Counted from the first letter of the stretch, positions 26,609 through 35,147 are shown. The stretch: DNA of 64,000 bases from Caecibacter massiliensis (GCA_900095875.1 LT608311.1:62001-126000); one strand, 5' to 3'. Translations and numbers: made by a program. The notes: generated by a model from the sequence alone, not told the origin.

Positions 26609-28023
26609 TTGTATTGGATAAACAACTCCGTACCGAGGCCATACTCCTCGACCAAAAACTGAACCAATGGGCCGATAATGAAATGCGCCTTTCCGATAAG
26701 GCCTGCCGGGCAAAAGACTTACCGGCAGACTTTGTGCGGGAATTCTTCGAATTTGTCAGCAAAATCAGTTTGAAACTGCTCGATGACAAAGATAATTTCT
26801 ATGGATACTTCTTTTTCCAGATGGGAAAAGAAATCCGCCTCAATATCGGTTCGGCCACGGCGACGAATTTCAAGGGAGCTAAATACGTCATGTATTTCAA
26901 TCCCTTCATCTTCCTGCCTTTGACCATCGAACAGATGGGGAACTGTATACGCCACGAAATCCTGCACATTGTGTTCCAGCATCTGCAGCGGGCCAAAGAC
27001 CTTCAGGATCATTACAGCAAGCTGGCCCTGAACCTGGCCATGGATATCGTCGTCAACACTTACCTGCGTCCCCTTCCCGATGATGCGGCAACGCTCGACT
27101 GGGTCAATCTGCAGTACCACCTCTATCTTACGCCGTTCGGAACTCTGGAAGATTATGTACAGGAAATACAGGAAGCCATTGATAAACGGGAAAAGACGAC
27201 GACTATCACCAATGAGGATAATACGGCTGATACAGATATCCTGACCAAATTCGACCCTCTGCGCACTCATGATGTCTGGAATGAATCAGACACAATCGAT
27301 GCCCAGCTTCTGGGACGATTCACAGAAAAATATGTCGATGCCGCAAGCCGGGGCAAATTGTCGGATCATATTGCCAATGCCATAGCCCAGATCAAGGACA
27401 GCAATCATACTCTTCCCTGGCACTTCTATTTAAAGAAACTCGCCGGTACGGTAGCCAGCGGCAATAAAAAAACGACGGCCCGCCGCAACCGCCGTCAGCC
27501 GGAACGACTGGACCTGCGGGGCCAGCTGCGCAACTATAAGGCAAAGATATATATTGCCCTCGATATCAGCGGCAGTATCAGTGATGATGAATTCAAACAG
27601 GCAATGGAAGAAGTCTTCCAGATTGTACGGGAATATAAAACGGAAATCACTATCATACAATGTGACGACCACATCCGCAAAGTATATACCGTCCGGACAA
27701 TCAAAGACCTGCAGGCCCGTCCTGCCGGGCGGGGTGGCACCTGTTATGCACCGGTCATCGAATACGCTAATAAACATAAAATAGACCTTCTTCTCTATTT
27801 CACCGATGGAAAAGGAGAAGACAAGCTGCGTACCATTCCATCAGGCTACAAGATACTCTGGCTCATTGGCGGCAACGGGGATGAATTGTCTCTCGACAAC
27901 CCCTATGGCATTGTCAAACGGCTTCATCCGCTGGAAGAAGAAAACTCGGCTGCAGAATTTTTCTTCGTCGAAAAAGGCGGATATTCCATGAATAATCAGG
28001 AAGGAATCAGCCTGAATTTCTAA
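26605..28023 (+). CDS. Zincin-like plus VWA domain protein (DUF2201 type)
   Basis: The 472-residue protein has two parts. The N-terminal half has a metallopeptidase-like motif, RHEILHIVFQH (HEILH at 117-121), then ALNLAMDIVVN, an arrangement of DUF2201-type domains. The C-terminal half, from about 312, is a VWA fold with MIDAS DISGSIS (320-326), Thr379 in GGTCY and Asp401 in FTDGKG. A basic linker (about 288-302) joins them. It starts with GTG overlapping the MoxR stop, so the two are translationally coupled. The metal site looks complete, so protease activity is possible but not shown. The third partner is probably the upstream repeat protein. Confidence 0.9.
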   Translation: MIVLDKQLRTEAILLDQKLNQWADNEMRLSDKACRAKDLPADFVREFFEFVSKISLKLLDDKDNFYGYFFFQMGKEIRLNIGSATATNFKGAKYVMYFNPFIFLPLTIEQMGNCIRHEILHIVFQHLQRAKDLQDHYSKLALNLAMDIVVNTYLRPLPDDAATLDWVNLQYHLYLTPFGTLEDYVQEIQEAIDKREKTTTITNEDNTADTDILTKFDPLRTHDVWNESDTIDAQLLGRFTEKYVDAASRGKLSDHIANAIAQIKDSNHTLPWHFYLKKLAGTVASGNKKTTARRNRRQPERLDLRGQLRNYKAKIYIALDISGSISDDEFKQAMEEVFQIVREYKTEITIIQCDDHIRKVYTVRTIKDLQARPAGRGGTCYAPVIEYANKHKIDLLLYFTDGKGEDKLRTIPSGYKILWLIGGNGDELSLDNPYGIVKRLHPLEEENSAAEFFFVEKGGYSMNNQEGISLNF

Positions 28024-28407
28024 ATGCAGACCTTTGCAGGGTTTGTGAAATTTATCTCAATTAGTACATATTGACATATATCGTTTATTATACAATGTAT
28101 TCTCGAACGCGTTCGTAAATACATATTTTAAATGTGATAGGTAATTGTGTATTCTGTTTAGGAAATATTGGAGAATAAATATGAGTATTTGGTATAGAAT
28201 TCCTTCAATTTTTACTTGCAAATCCATGTGAAAAAATGTACTATATACACATAGAGATTGTGAAATTTAGAACTCAGCTTTTTCATTCAGAAAGAGAGCT
28301 CCATCACAATCCCCAAGCACCAGGATATAAATAGTGTCTATGTGGCAGATATTACATCTACTAACAGATATACTATTTTATTTGTACTCAGAAAGGGTGG
28401 TTTTTCA
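28024..28407 (+). promoter_or_regulatory. Long regulatory leader of thlA
   Basis: The best promoter is TTGCAA (28216-28221) and TACTAT (28239-28244) with a 17-base spacer, giving a leader of about 155 bases. The 12-mer TTGTGAAATTTA occurs at 28043-28054 and again at 28258-28269. The first is part of TTGTGA-N6-TCTCAA (28043-28060), close to the operator of the redox repressor Rex. The transcript can form a hairpin from GATTGTGA (28256-28263) and TCACAATC (28304-28311), with an inner stem at 28276-28283 and 28293-28300. Rex control is an inference. Confidence 0.55.
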
Positions 28408-29601
28408 ATGAAAAATGTAGTCATCGTAAGTGCAGCTCGTACTCCTATCGGCAGCTTCAACGGCCAGTTCAAAGACGTAACAGCTGTCCAGCTCGGTATC
28501 GTTGCTGTTAAAGCTGCTATCGAACGTGCTAAAGTTCCTGTAGATCAGATTGATGAAGTTATCATGGGTCATGTTCTGACAGCTGGCTGCGGCGAAAACA
28601 CAGCCCGCCAGGTAGCTCTCCATTCCGGTATTCCTCAGGAAGTTCCTGCATTTACTATCAATAAACTGTGCGGGTCCGGCCTTCGTGCTGTATCCCTCGG
28701 CGCTCAGCAGATTGAACTCGGCGACGCTGACTGCGTAATCGTCGGCGGTATGGAATCCATGTCCAACGCTCCGTATGTTATCGCAAAAGCACGCCGTGGC
28801 TATCGTATGGGCAATGGTGTCCTCGAAGATACGATGCTCCGTGATGGCCTGGTTTGCACAGAAAATGGCTACCACATGGGCGTAACGGCAGAAAACATCG
28901 CATCCCGCTTTGGCGTAACCCGTCAGCAGCAGGATGAATGCGCTTACAATTCCCAGATGCGTGCTGCCAAAGCCCAGGCTGAAGGCAAATTCGATGCTCA
29001 GATCGCTCCTGTAACGATCCACAACCGCAAAAAAGGCGATATCGTCATTACGAAGGATGAACATATCCGTCCGGAAACCACACTGGAAGGCCTCGCTAAA
29101 TTAAAACCGGCTTTCACAAAAGACGGCACAGTTACAGCTGGTAACGCTTCCGGTATCAACGATGCTGCTTGCGCACTGGTTCTCATGAGCAAGAAAAAAG
29201 CCGAAGAACTCGGTATCAAACCGATTGCTGAAATCCTCGACTGGGCTTCAGCAGGTGTTGAACCGGCTATCATGGGTACTGGTCCTATCCCGGCCTGCCA
29301 TAAACTGTTCAAGAAAACCGGCCTCAAAATGGAAGACTTCGAACTGGTTGAATTGAACGAAGCTTTCGCAGCTCAGGCTGTATATTGCTGCCAGCAGCTC
29401 GGCGCTGACATGAGCAAAACAAACATCTATGGTTCCGGTATCTCCCTCGGTCACCCCGTAGGCTGCTCCGGTGCCCGTATCCTCACGACTCTGCTCTATG
29501 CATTGGCAGAACCGGGCCGCAATGGTTCCCGTTATGGCCTCGCTTCCCTGTGCATCGGCGGTGGCCAGGGTACAGCCGTAGCAATTAAAATGTGCGACTA
29601 A
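28408..29601 (+). CDS. thlA: Acetyl-CoA acetyltransferase (thiolase)
   Basis: Condenses two acetyl-CoA to acetoacetyl-CoA, the entry to butyrate and longer fatty-acid formation in fermentative anaerobes; cytosolic tetramer. The 397-residue protein has the acylated Cys88 in NKLCGSG, His349 in GHPVGCSG and Cys382 in CIGGGQG. ATG 28408 is used with AAAGGGTGG upstream; a longer in-frame extension into the leader is not family-like. Codons are strikingly biased to a few forms (GCT, GTT, CGT, GGC), as in a highly expressed gene. It has its own promoter and terminator, so it appears monocistronic. Confidence 0.97.
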   Translation: MKNVVIVSAARTPIGSFNGQFKDVTAVQLGIVAVKAAIERAKVPVDQIDEVIMGHVLTAGCGENTARQVALHSGIPQEVPAFTINKLCGSGLRAVSLGAQQIELGDADCVIVGGMESMSNAPYVIAKARRGYRMGNGVLEDTMLRDGLVCTENGYHMGVTAENIASRFGVTRQQQDECAYNSQMRAAKAQAEGKFDAQIAPVTIHNRKKGDIVITKDEHIRPETTLEGLAKLKPAFTKDGTVTAGNASGINDAACALVLMSKKKAEELGIKPIAEILDWASAGVEPAIMGTGPIPACHKLFKKTGLKMEDFELVELNEAFAAQAVYCCQQLGADMSKTNIYGSGISLGHPVGCSGARILTTLLYALAEPGRNGSRYGLASLCIGGGQGTAVAIKMCD

Positions 29602-29619
29602 TTCCGACTAGATGGTCTT

Positions 29620-29657
29620 AAAAAAGACAGTCACTTTATAGTGGCTGTCTTTTTTTT
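29620..29657 (+). terminator. Terminator of thlA
   Basis: AAAAAAGACAGTCAC pairs with GTGGCTGTCTTTTTT around a 6-base loop and ends in eight T, a textbook intrinsic terminator. Confidence 0.92.
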
Positions 29658-29745
29658 GAAATTTTTTCAATAACACTGCCAAAAATACCCAGGCTATCGA
29701 TTTTAAAAAATTATCATACTATTTTATTTTTTTATCGAAAAACCA

Positions 29746-29847
29746 TTTAATTTTCATAGTAAACATGCTACAATGTACTAGCTATAAAAACGGGCTATAT
29801 TTTTACCATACTATGACAAAGGAGACGGCCTGATACGACACGTCTCC
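29746..29847 (+). promoter_or_regulatory. potE promoter region and leader hairpin
   Basis: TACAAT at 29769-29774 with a poor TTTAAT 17 bases upstream is the likely promoter. The leader then has GGAGACG (29821-29827) complementary to CGTCTCC (29841-29847) with a 13-base loop, 24 bases before the potE ATG. No T-run follows, so it is not a terminator. Confidence 0.45.
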
Positions 29848-29871
29848 GGCCCTAAGAAAGAAGGACTGATA

Positions 29872-31209
29872 ATGAAAACTTCACGTCGTAAAATGTCTTT
29901 GGTTCAGCTGACCTTTGTAGCAGCGGCCAACATGCTCGGTGCCGGCATCATCATGCTGCCGACGAAACTTGCCGAAGTAGGCACGATTTCGATTATTTCC
30001 TGGATTATTACTTCTCTCGGCTCTTTAGCCCTGGCACTGACGTTCGCCCGATGTGGTATGTTCTCTACCAAGCCGGGTGGCATGGGAGGTTATGCTGAGT
30101 ATCGGTTCGGATGTCTTGGACATTTCATGACAAGTTATTCCTATTCCGTCTCTATTGTCATTGCAAACGTAGCTATTGCTATTTCAGCCGTCGGTTATGG
30201 TGCTGGCTTCTTTGGCACTGAACTGACGCCGTTACAGACATGTCTATATACTATAGCACTTCTTTGGATTGCTGCTGCACTTAACTTCAGCGGTTCACGT
30301 TACTCCGGCAAACTAAGCACGATAACTATCTGGGGAGCCATTATCCCTGTTCTGGGTATTTCCCTCATCGGCTGGTACTGGTTCGATCCCCAGCTGTGGG
30401 TCAGCTCATGGAATCCGAACCATTTTGGTCTTGGGGACGCTATTGGCAATTCTATCGCCCTCACGCTCTGGTCCTTCCTGGGATTTGAATCGGCAGCTGT
30501 CAATATGGATGCCGTAGAAAACCCGCAGCGTGCCGTCCCCATTGCGACCTTCGTCAGCACCGTTGCCGTTGCCATCATCTACGTAGCATCGACCAACGTC
30601 ATTGCCGGTGTCGTTCCCAACAACGATATCCTCAATTCAAGTGCTCCGTTCGGCCTGGCTTTCGCCACCATGCTCGGTTCTACAGCAGGCAAAGCGGTCA
30701 TGGGACTCATGGTCTTCTCCTGTGCCGGCTCTCTTCTTTCCTGGCAGTTTACGCTGGCCCGGGTCTTTAAAACAAGTGCTCAGCGCGGTCTGTTCCCGAA
30801 GGTATTTGCCAAAGTTACCGATGCCGATGTTCCTCTTAAAGGCATGATGCTCATCCTGGTCATGCAGAGCTTCTTATCCCTTATGACCATCAGCCCGACT
30901 CTGGCCGAACAATTTGAAAACCTCGCAAACCTGGCTGTCGTTACTAACGTAATTCCTTATATTCTCTGTTCAGCAGCCCTCAAATCCATTCTGGACACAG
31001 AAGGGATCTCCAATGCCCAGTGCAACCGGAATACGGCTTATTTCTTTGCCGGTGTTTCCATCATCTATTGTTTCTATGCTATGACGACACTGGATCTGCC
31101 CACCTTCCTCGGTGGCTGTACCGCTGTCTTCATTGGCTGGATGACTTATGTAGTGCGTTTCGTCATCATGAAACAGCCATTTATGCAGGAACAGCGTGCA
31201 AAAAGCTGA
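29872..31209 (+). CDS. potE: Putrescine:ornithine antiporter, PotE type
   Basis: Inner-membrane APC-superfamily exchanger of 445 residues with about 12 membrane helices. Long stretches match what I know of E. coli PotE: MLGAGIIMLPTKLAEVGTIS, the CGMFS-GGMGGYAEY region, ANVAIAISAVGYG, STNVIAGVVPN and LAVVTNIIPYI-like LAVVTNVIPYI. It probably exchanges putrescine for ornithine, or a related diamine/amino-acid pair such as cadaverine/lysine. No ornithine or lysine decarboxylase gene is adjacent, so the substrate cannot be fixed by context. AAAGGA precedes the ATG. Confidence 0.9.
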   Translation: MKTSRRKMSLVQLTFVAAANMLGAGIIMLPTKLAEVGTISIISWIITSLGSLALALTFARCGMFSTKPGGMGGYAEYRFGCLGHFMTSYSYSVSIVIANVAIAISAVGYGAGFFGTELTPLQTCLYTIALLWIAAALNFSGSRYSGKLSTITIWGAIIPVLGISLIGWYWFDPQLWVSSWNPNHFGLGDAIGNSIALTLWSFLGFESAAVNMDAVENPQRAVPIATFVSTVAVAIIYVASTNVIAGVVPNNDILNSSAPFGLAFATMLGSTAGKAVMGLMVFSCAGSLLSWQFTLARVFKTSAQRGLFPKVFAKVTDADVPLKGMMLILVMQSFLSLMTISPTLAEQFENLANLAVVTNVIPYILCSAALKSILDTEGISNAQCNRNTAYFFAGVSIIYCFYAMTTLDLPTFLGGCTAVFIGWMTYVVRFVIMKQPFMQEQRAKS

Positions 31210-31222
31210 ATATCTGTATGTA

Positions 31223-31257
31223 CAAAAAAAGCTGTCCTGCAAAGGACAGCTTTTTTG
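31223..31257. terminator. Two-way terminator between potE and the membrane protein genes
   Basis: AAAAAAGCTGTCCT and AGGACAGCTTTTTT form a perfect stem with a 4-base loop, ending converging transcripts from both sides. Confidence 0.92.
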
Positions 31258-31296
31258 TATCTGTCTGTAATATATGATTGGCAATGAAATCAGTCC

Positions 31297-32157
31297 CTAT
31301 GCCTGACTCCGGTGCAGCCTGTTCCAGATAAGTGGAATGAGATTGCTGCCAGCTACGGCAGCTATGATAGAAATAGTCTCTCCAGCAAGAGGAACAAGCA
31401 GCGTCAGAATACTATTTTCCGATAGCGGCGTATGACCTACGACGAACCGGATATACGGAGATGCCGGCATATTGAGGGCCAGCCAGGCCAGACTCATGCA
31501 AAGAATCCGTATGAGCTGAACGATACGGTCGCCCGTTTGGGGAAACCGTTCTTTTGCAGGGTAAAAGTATAGCGCGAACGAAGCCAGAACAAAAGCGATG
31601 AGCAGAAAAACGCAAAGCCCCAGGAGAATAAAGACGCCAATGAGCGGCCCATCCAGACCCGTCGTGTCCAGTACGGGAAAGAAGCACATCGTCATAAACG
31701 AAAGGGGGATAGGCAACGCATACAGCACCGGGTCGAAAAATTCCGACCAGGCATATTTCCTGCGCCGTTTTTTCCAGAAATCAAAGCCCCAGGCCAGCAG
31801 ATTTTGTACAAGGATCGTTACGATCATCCAGCACGCATACAGAATGACCCGGCTATAATAATTCTGCCATAGACGCGTACCTATCAGGCTGTCAAAAAAG
31901 CCCGTCACCAGCATAAGACCAGTCAAGGCGCCATAGAAATACATTCCCGGTGAAGCATACAAGGTATATCCCTGATTTCTCACCTGCCGATGACGCTGCA
32001 GCAATGGCACCGTCAAAGAACCCAGGGAAAATACAAGAAAAGACAAAACGGTAAGAAATCCTTTATCAGAAACAAACGCCCCAAAAGGAACAGGGACCAG
32101 CCAGACGCACTGCCAGGCCAGATGAAGCCCATAGGGACGCCACGATGGGTTATTCAT
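31297..32157 (-). CDS. Multi-spanning membrane protein of unknown function
   Basis: I do not recognise this 286-residue protein. It has about seven hydrophobic segments (for example FLTVLSFLVFSLGSLTVPLL, VILYACWMIVTILVQNLL, IGVFILLGLCVFLLIAFVLA) and short basic loops such as KKRRRK. Its start (AWQCVWLVPVPFGAF) resembles that of the gene just upstream (RQCVFMSFFIIPIPIGSY), so the two could be diverged duplicates. Its ATG follows the upstream stop directly (TAAATG), so the pair is one operon. Confidence 0.8.
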   Translation of the reverse strand: MNNPSWRPYGLHLAWQCVWLVPVPFGAFVSDKGFLTVLSFLVFSLGSLTVPLLQRHRQVRNQGYTLYASPGMYFYGALTGLMLVTGFFDSLIGTRLWQNYYSRVILYACWMIVTILVQNLLAWGFDFWKKRRRKYAWSEFFDPVLYALPIPLSFMTMCFFPVLDTTGLDGPLIGVFILLGLCVFLLIAFVLASFALYFYPAKERFPQTGDRIVQLIRILCMSLAWLALNMPASPYIRFVVGHTPLSENSILTLLVPLAGETISIIAAVAGSNLIPLIWNRLHRSQA

Positions 32158-32583
32158 TTACACACGCTCTTTTCTGCAGGTATCATGAAACCGGCTCAGG
32201 ACATAGGCTCCCAACATAGTCGCACATAGTTCGCCATACATAATACCGATAAAAACAATATCACGACCGATGGTAGGCCATTCCCAGAAGGAAGATGTCT
32301 TCCATATCTGCCCCATAAAGGCGCTGAATGCACCGCCAATAGCTGCCAGTACCAGCCAGGCAATGACAAAGCTTATACGGCTGATACGGGCATGTTTCGG
32401 GCCAAACGCCGCTTCCTTCGTGCCCACATAGGCCAGAGGGATCAGAAAAGACAGAGCCAGATGGGATATGAGCGCCACAGCCGCACTGGAACCGCTGTGA
32501 ATCGTATAGGATCCAATGGGAATGGGAATAATGAAAAAGCTCATAAATACGCATTGACGGAAAATATCACGCCACCAGCTCAT
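32158..32583 (-). CDS. Small membrane protein of unknown function
   Basis: A 141-residue protein with about four membrane helices (SFFIIPIPIGSYTI, ALISHLALSFLIPLAYVG, FVIAWLVLAAIGGAFSAF, IVFIGIMYGELCATMLGAYV). The N-terminal 60 residues share pattern and spacing with those of the next gene. A CAGGAGG stands 9 bases before its ATG. An extended -10 (TGGTATACT) lies upstream at about 32610-32620 on this strand. No family recognised. Confidence 0.78.
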   Translation of the reverse strand: MSWWRDIFRQCVFMSFFIIPIPIGSYTIHSGSSAAVALISHLALSFLIPLAYVGTKEAAFGPKHARISRISFVIAWLVLAAIGGAFSAFMGQIWKTSSFWEWPTIGRDIVFIGIMYGELCATMLGAYVLSRFHDTCRKERV

Positions 32584-32662
32584 GCTATCTGCCTCCTGAA
32601 AGAAAAGTCATTTACAGTTTAGTATACCAAATTTCAAAAAGAATGCCTAGAGTTGAATCTTA

Positions 32663-32671
32663 TGGTATAAT
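32663..32671 (+). promoter_or_regulatory. Extended -10 promoter of the DEAD-box helicase gene
   Basis: TGGTATAAT is a full extended -10 element, about 60 bases before the helicase ATG. The matching -35 is poor, which extended -10 promoters tolerate. Confidence 0.6.
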
Positions 32672-32730
32672 AAATAAACACAGGTAAAAGAGACATATAT
32701 TATTTTTTTTGAATAGAGAAAGGTATACCC

Positions 32731-33996
32731 ATGAAAACATTCCAGACACTCGGCGTTACGCCGGAATTAACCAATCTATTGCATACACAGGGCATCAATG
32801 AACCGACTGCCGTTCAGGCCCAGTCTATTCCCGCCATATTCAAAGGACGGGATGTCCTGGCCCAGGCACAGACCGGTACAGGCAAAACGCTGGCTTTTCT
32901 ACTGCCAGCCCTGCAGCAGATCCGTACCGATTTATCGCGTGAACAGGTCCTGATCGTTGCTCCGACCCGCGAACTGGCCAAACAGATTGCCGACGTGGCA
33001 TTGACTCTGGCGCCATCGCTTTCTGTCGATGTGCTCAGCCTGATTGGCGGCAAAACCATCGAAAATCAGCTCCAGAAGCTCCATCGCCACCCCCACGTCA
33101 TCATTGGTACCCCCGGCCGGCTTCTCGACCACTGTGGCCGTAATTCCCTCGATTTATCCCATGTACGGCGGATCATCGTCGATGAAGCCGACCAGATGCT
33201 GCAGTCGGGATTCCTGGAAGACATTGACACACTCATTGCCATGACGCCGTCCAACAGACAGCTGCTTTTCTTCTCTGCCACCATCCCCGATAAAATCCGC
33301 AGTCTGGCTAAAAAGCATATGACTCATCCGTTAGTCCTCAATATCCTTGAAGGCGATACCATTGCTCTGGATACGATTGAACAGCGGATTTACATGGTCC
33401 AGGAAGAAAAAAAACTGGATCTTCTCTGCCAGATGCTGGCCGATATGAATCCCTATCTGGCTATTGTGTTCTGCAACACGAAAGAGCGCACGTCCTGGCT
33501 GGCGGGAGAACTCATTGCCCGCGGGTTCAACATCGGTGAACTCCACGGCGATATGAGTCAGGGTCGCCGCAGCCAGGTATTGCGTGATTTTTCCAGAGCC
33601 CGTACCCAGATTCTGGTCGCAACCGATATTGCAGCCCGGGGCATCGATATCGAAGGCATTACTCACGTTTTCAGCTATGATGTCCCCCACGACGTCGATT
33701 ACTATATCCATCGCATAGGCCGCACGGGCCGTGCCGGCAGTGAAGGACTGGCCATCATGTTTGCTACCGCTGCCGATGAAAACTGGGTACGCCGTATCGA
33801 ACACACGATTGAAGCAACAATTACCAAATATGCCGCCAATGGTCAGATACGGGTCAAAGCAAAAAACGCGGCACCAAAGAAAAAGAAAGTATACAAAGAC
33901 AAGCTTCCGGCCAGCACCTATCAGACCACGAAAGAAAAACGCCATAAAACATTGCATAAAGGCGGAGATAACCGGCGCCGTCGGAAGAAACAATAA
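32731..33996 (+). CDS. DEAD-box ATP-dependent RNA helicase
   Basis: A 421-residue RNA helicase. The Q motif is INEPTAVQAQSIP, motif I AQTGTGKT, Ia APTRELAKQ, Ib GTPGRL, II VDEAD, III FFSAT, and the C-terminal RecA fold has ARGIDIEGI and HRIGRTGRAG. The final 60 residues are strongly basic (KAKNAAPKKKKVYKD, HKGGDNRRRRKKQ), as in CshA-like helicases that act in rRNA assembly and mRNA decay. It is monocistronic, with its own extended -10 and a strong terminator. Which of several paralogues it is cannot be told here. Confidence 0.94.
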   Translation: MKTFQTLGVTPELTNLLHTQGINEPTAVQAQSIPAIFKGRDVLAQAQTGTGKTLAFLLPALQQIRTDLSREQVLIVAPTRELAKQIADVALTLAPSLSVDVLSLIGGKTIENQLQKLHRHPHVIIGTPGRLLDHCGRNSLDLSHVRRIIVDEADQMLQSGFLEDIDTLIAMTPSNRQLLFFSATIPDKIRSLAKKHMTHPLVLNILEGDTIALDTIEQRIYMVQEEKKLDLLCQMLADMNPYLAIVFCNTKERTSWLAGELIARGFNIGELHGDMSQGRRSQVLRDFSRARTQILVATDIAARGIDIEGITHVFSYDVPHDVDYYIHRIGRTGRAGSEGLAIMFATAADENWVRRIEHTIEATITKYAANGQIRVKAKNAAPKKKKVYKDKLPASTYQTTKEKRHKTLHKGGDNRRRRKKQ

Positions 33997-34006
33997 GAAA
34001 AACAGT

Positions 34007-34059
34007 AAAAGGGAAGCATTTCTGCATCATATCAAACCTGCAGAAATGCTTCCCTTTTT
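34007..34059. terminator. Two-way terminator between helicase gene and bioB
   Basis: A 20-bp perfect stem (AAAAGGGAAGCATTTCTGCA and its complement) with a 12-base loop and a T-run serves both converging genes. Confidence 0.92.
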
Positions 34060-34087
34060 GCAATCCTCTTCTTTGTAAATGCCCTGT

Positions 34088-35101
34088 TTAATGATGACAG
34101 CCGGCGGCACAATTTGTTCCACACGTTCTGGCACTCTCATCATTCGTGAGCCCCAGTCGTCTGAGCATAACCATATCCTCGGCAATCGTCGTTCCCGATG
34201 TGGTAAGCATATTTCCCGTAATCGATGCAGAAGCGCCACTCAAAAGAGCCGTTGCTCCATTTTCAGGCAGCAACTTTCTGCCAGCTGCCAGACGGATATT
34301 CGCTTCCGGATTGATAAACCGGAAAAATGCAATCGTGCGCAGCACATCTTTCCCATCCAACTGGGGACGGTTTTCCAGTGGCGTTCCCGGAATCGGCATT
34401 AATGCATTAATAGGAATAGACTGGATACCTAATTCAGCCAGACTGATGGCCATATCAAGACGGTCTTCCCACGTTTCTCCCATACCGATGATTCCGCCGG
34501 AACAGACGCATAAGCCTTCCTTCTGGGCCAGGCGGATTGTCCGGATACGGTCATCATACGTATGGGTCGTGCAAATCTGAGGGAAAAACCGCCGTGACGT
34601 CTCGATATTATGGTGATAACTGGTAACACCAGTTTCATGAAGCCGGTGCAGCTGCTTAGCCGAAAGCAGGCCATGAGACGCGCACAAACCGATATGAAGA
34701 GTGCTATGCATCGTACGGTATACATCGAGAGCCCGTTCGAAATCTTCCCCTGCCAGTGCTCGTCCTGATGTCACAATAGCAAACCGGTTAGCACCGGCAT
34801 CCTGATTGGCTTTGGCATTCGCAATGATTTCTTCTTTAGGCAGAAACCCATATTCCTCACAATCGGTATGATGACAAGCCGACTGGGCACAATACTTGCA
34901 ATCTTCTCCACAACGGCCGCTGCGGCCGTTGATAATCGTACAGAAATCGATATGATTCCCACAAAAATACTTCTGCAATACACCGGCCCCGTGCTGCAAT
35001 TCTTCAAGAGGTGCCTGAAGAAATACTTGTAAATCATCGCCCCGCTTGAACCGATAACCAGCTAATACCTTTTCTGTTATCTCTGCAATACTATACTCCA
35101 T
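34088..35101 (-). CDS. bioB: Biotin synthase with Cys-rich C-terminal tail
   Basis: Radical-SAM enzyme that inserts sulfur into dethiobiotin. The 337-residue protein has the cluster motif CGEDCKYCAQS, HHNIETS and CSGGIIGMGETWEDR; NIRLAAGRK keeps the Arg region that touches the second cluster in E. coli BioB. The C-terminus ends TCGTNCAAGCHH, three Cys and two His in the last 12 residues, absent from classical BioB. A subset of BioB from obligate anaerobes is reported to carry an auxiliary [4Fe-4S] cluster; this tail would fit, but that is inference. No other bio gene is near, so precursor may be imported or made elsewhere. Confidence 0.94.
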   Translation of the reverse strand: MEYSIAEITEKVLAGYRFKRGDDLQVFLQAPLEELQHGAGVLQKYFCGNHIDFCTIINGRSGRCGEDCKYCAQSACHHTDCEEYGFLPKEEIIANAKANQDAGANRFAIVTSGRALAGEDFERALDVYRTMHSTLHIGLCASHGLLSAKQLHRLHETGVTSYHHNIETSRRFFPQICTTHTYDDRIRTIRLAQKEGLCVCSGGIIGMGETWEDRLDMAISLAELGIQSIPINALMPIPGTPLENRPQLDGKDVLRTIAFFRFINPEANIRLAAGRKLLPENGATALLSGASASITGNMLTTSGTTIAEDMVMLRRLGLTNDESARTCGTNCAAGCHH

Positions 35102-35147
35102 TGTCTGCCTTTCCTCCCATTATTATCATACTGATATGACAGCTTTT

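Noticed and set aside
23635-28023. Idea of an integrated element at tRNA-Arg
   Set aside because: No integrase is present and I saw no repeated copy of the tRNA 3' end downstream, so insertion at the tRNA is not supported.
28071-28100. TTGACA as the main thlA promoter
   Set aside because: The hexamer is perfect but no good -10 lies 16-18 bases downstream; the pair at 28216-28244 fits better.
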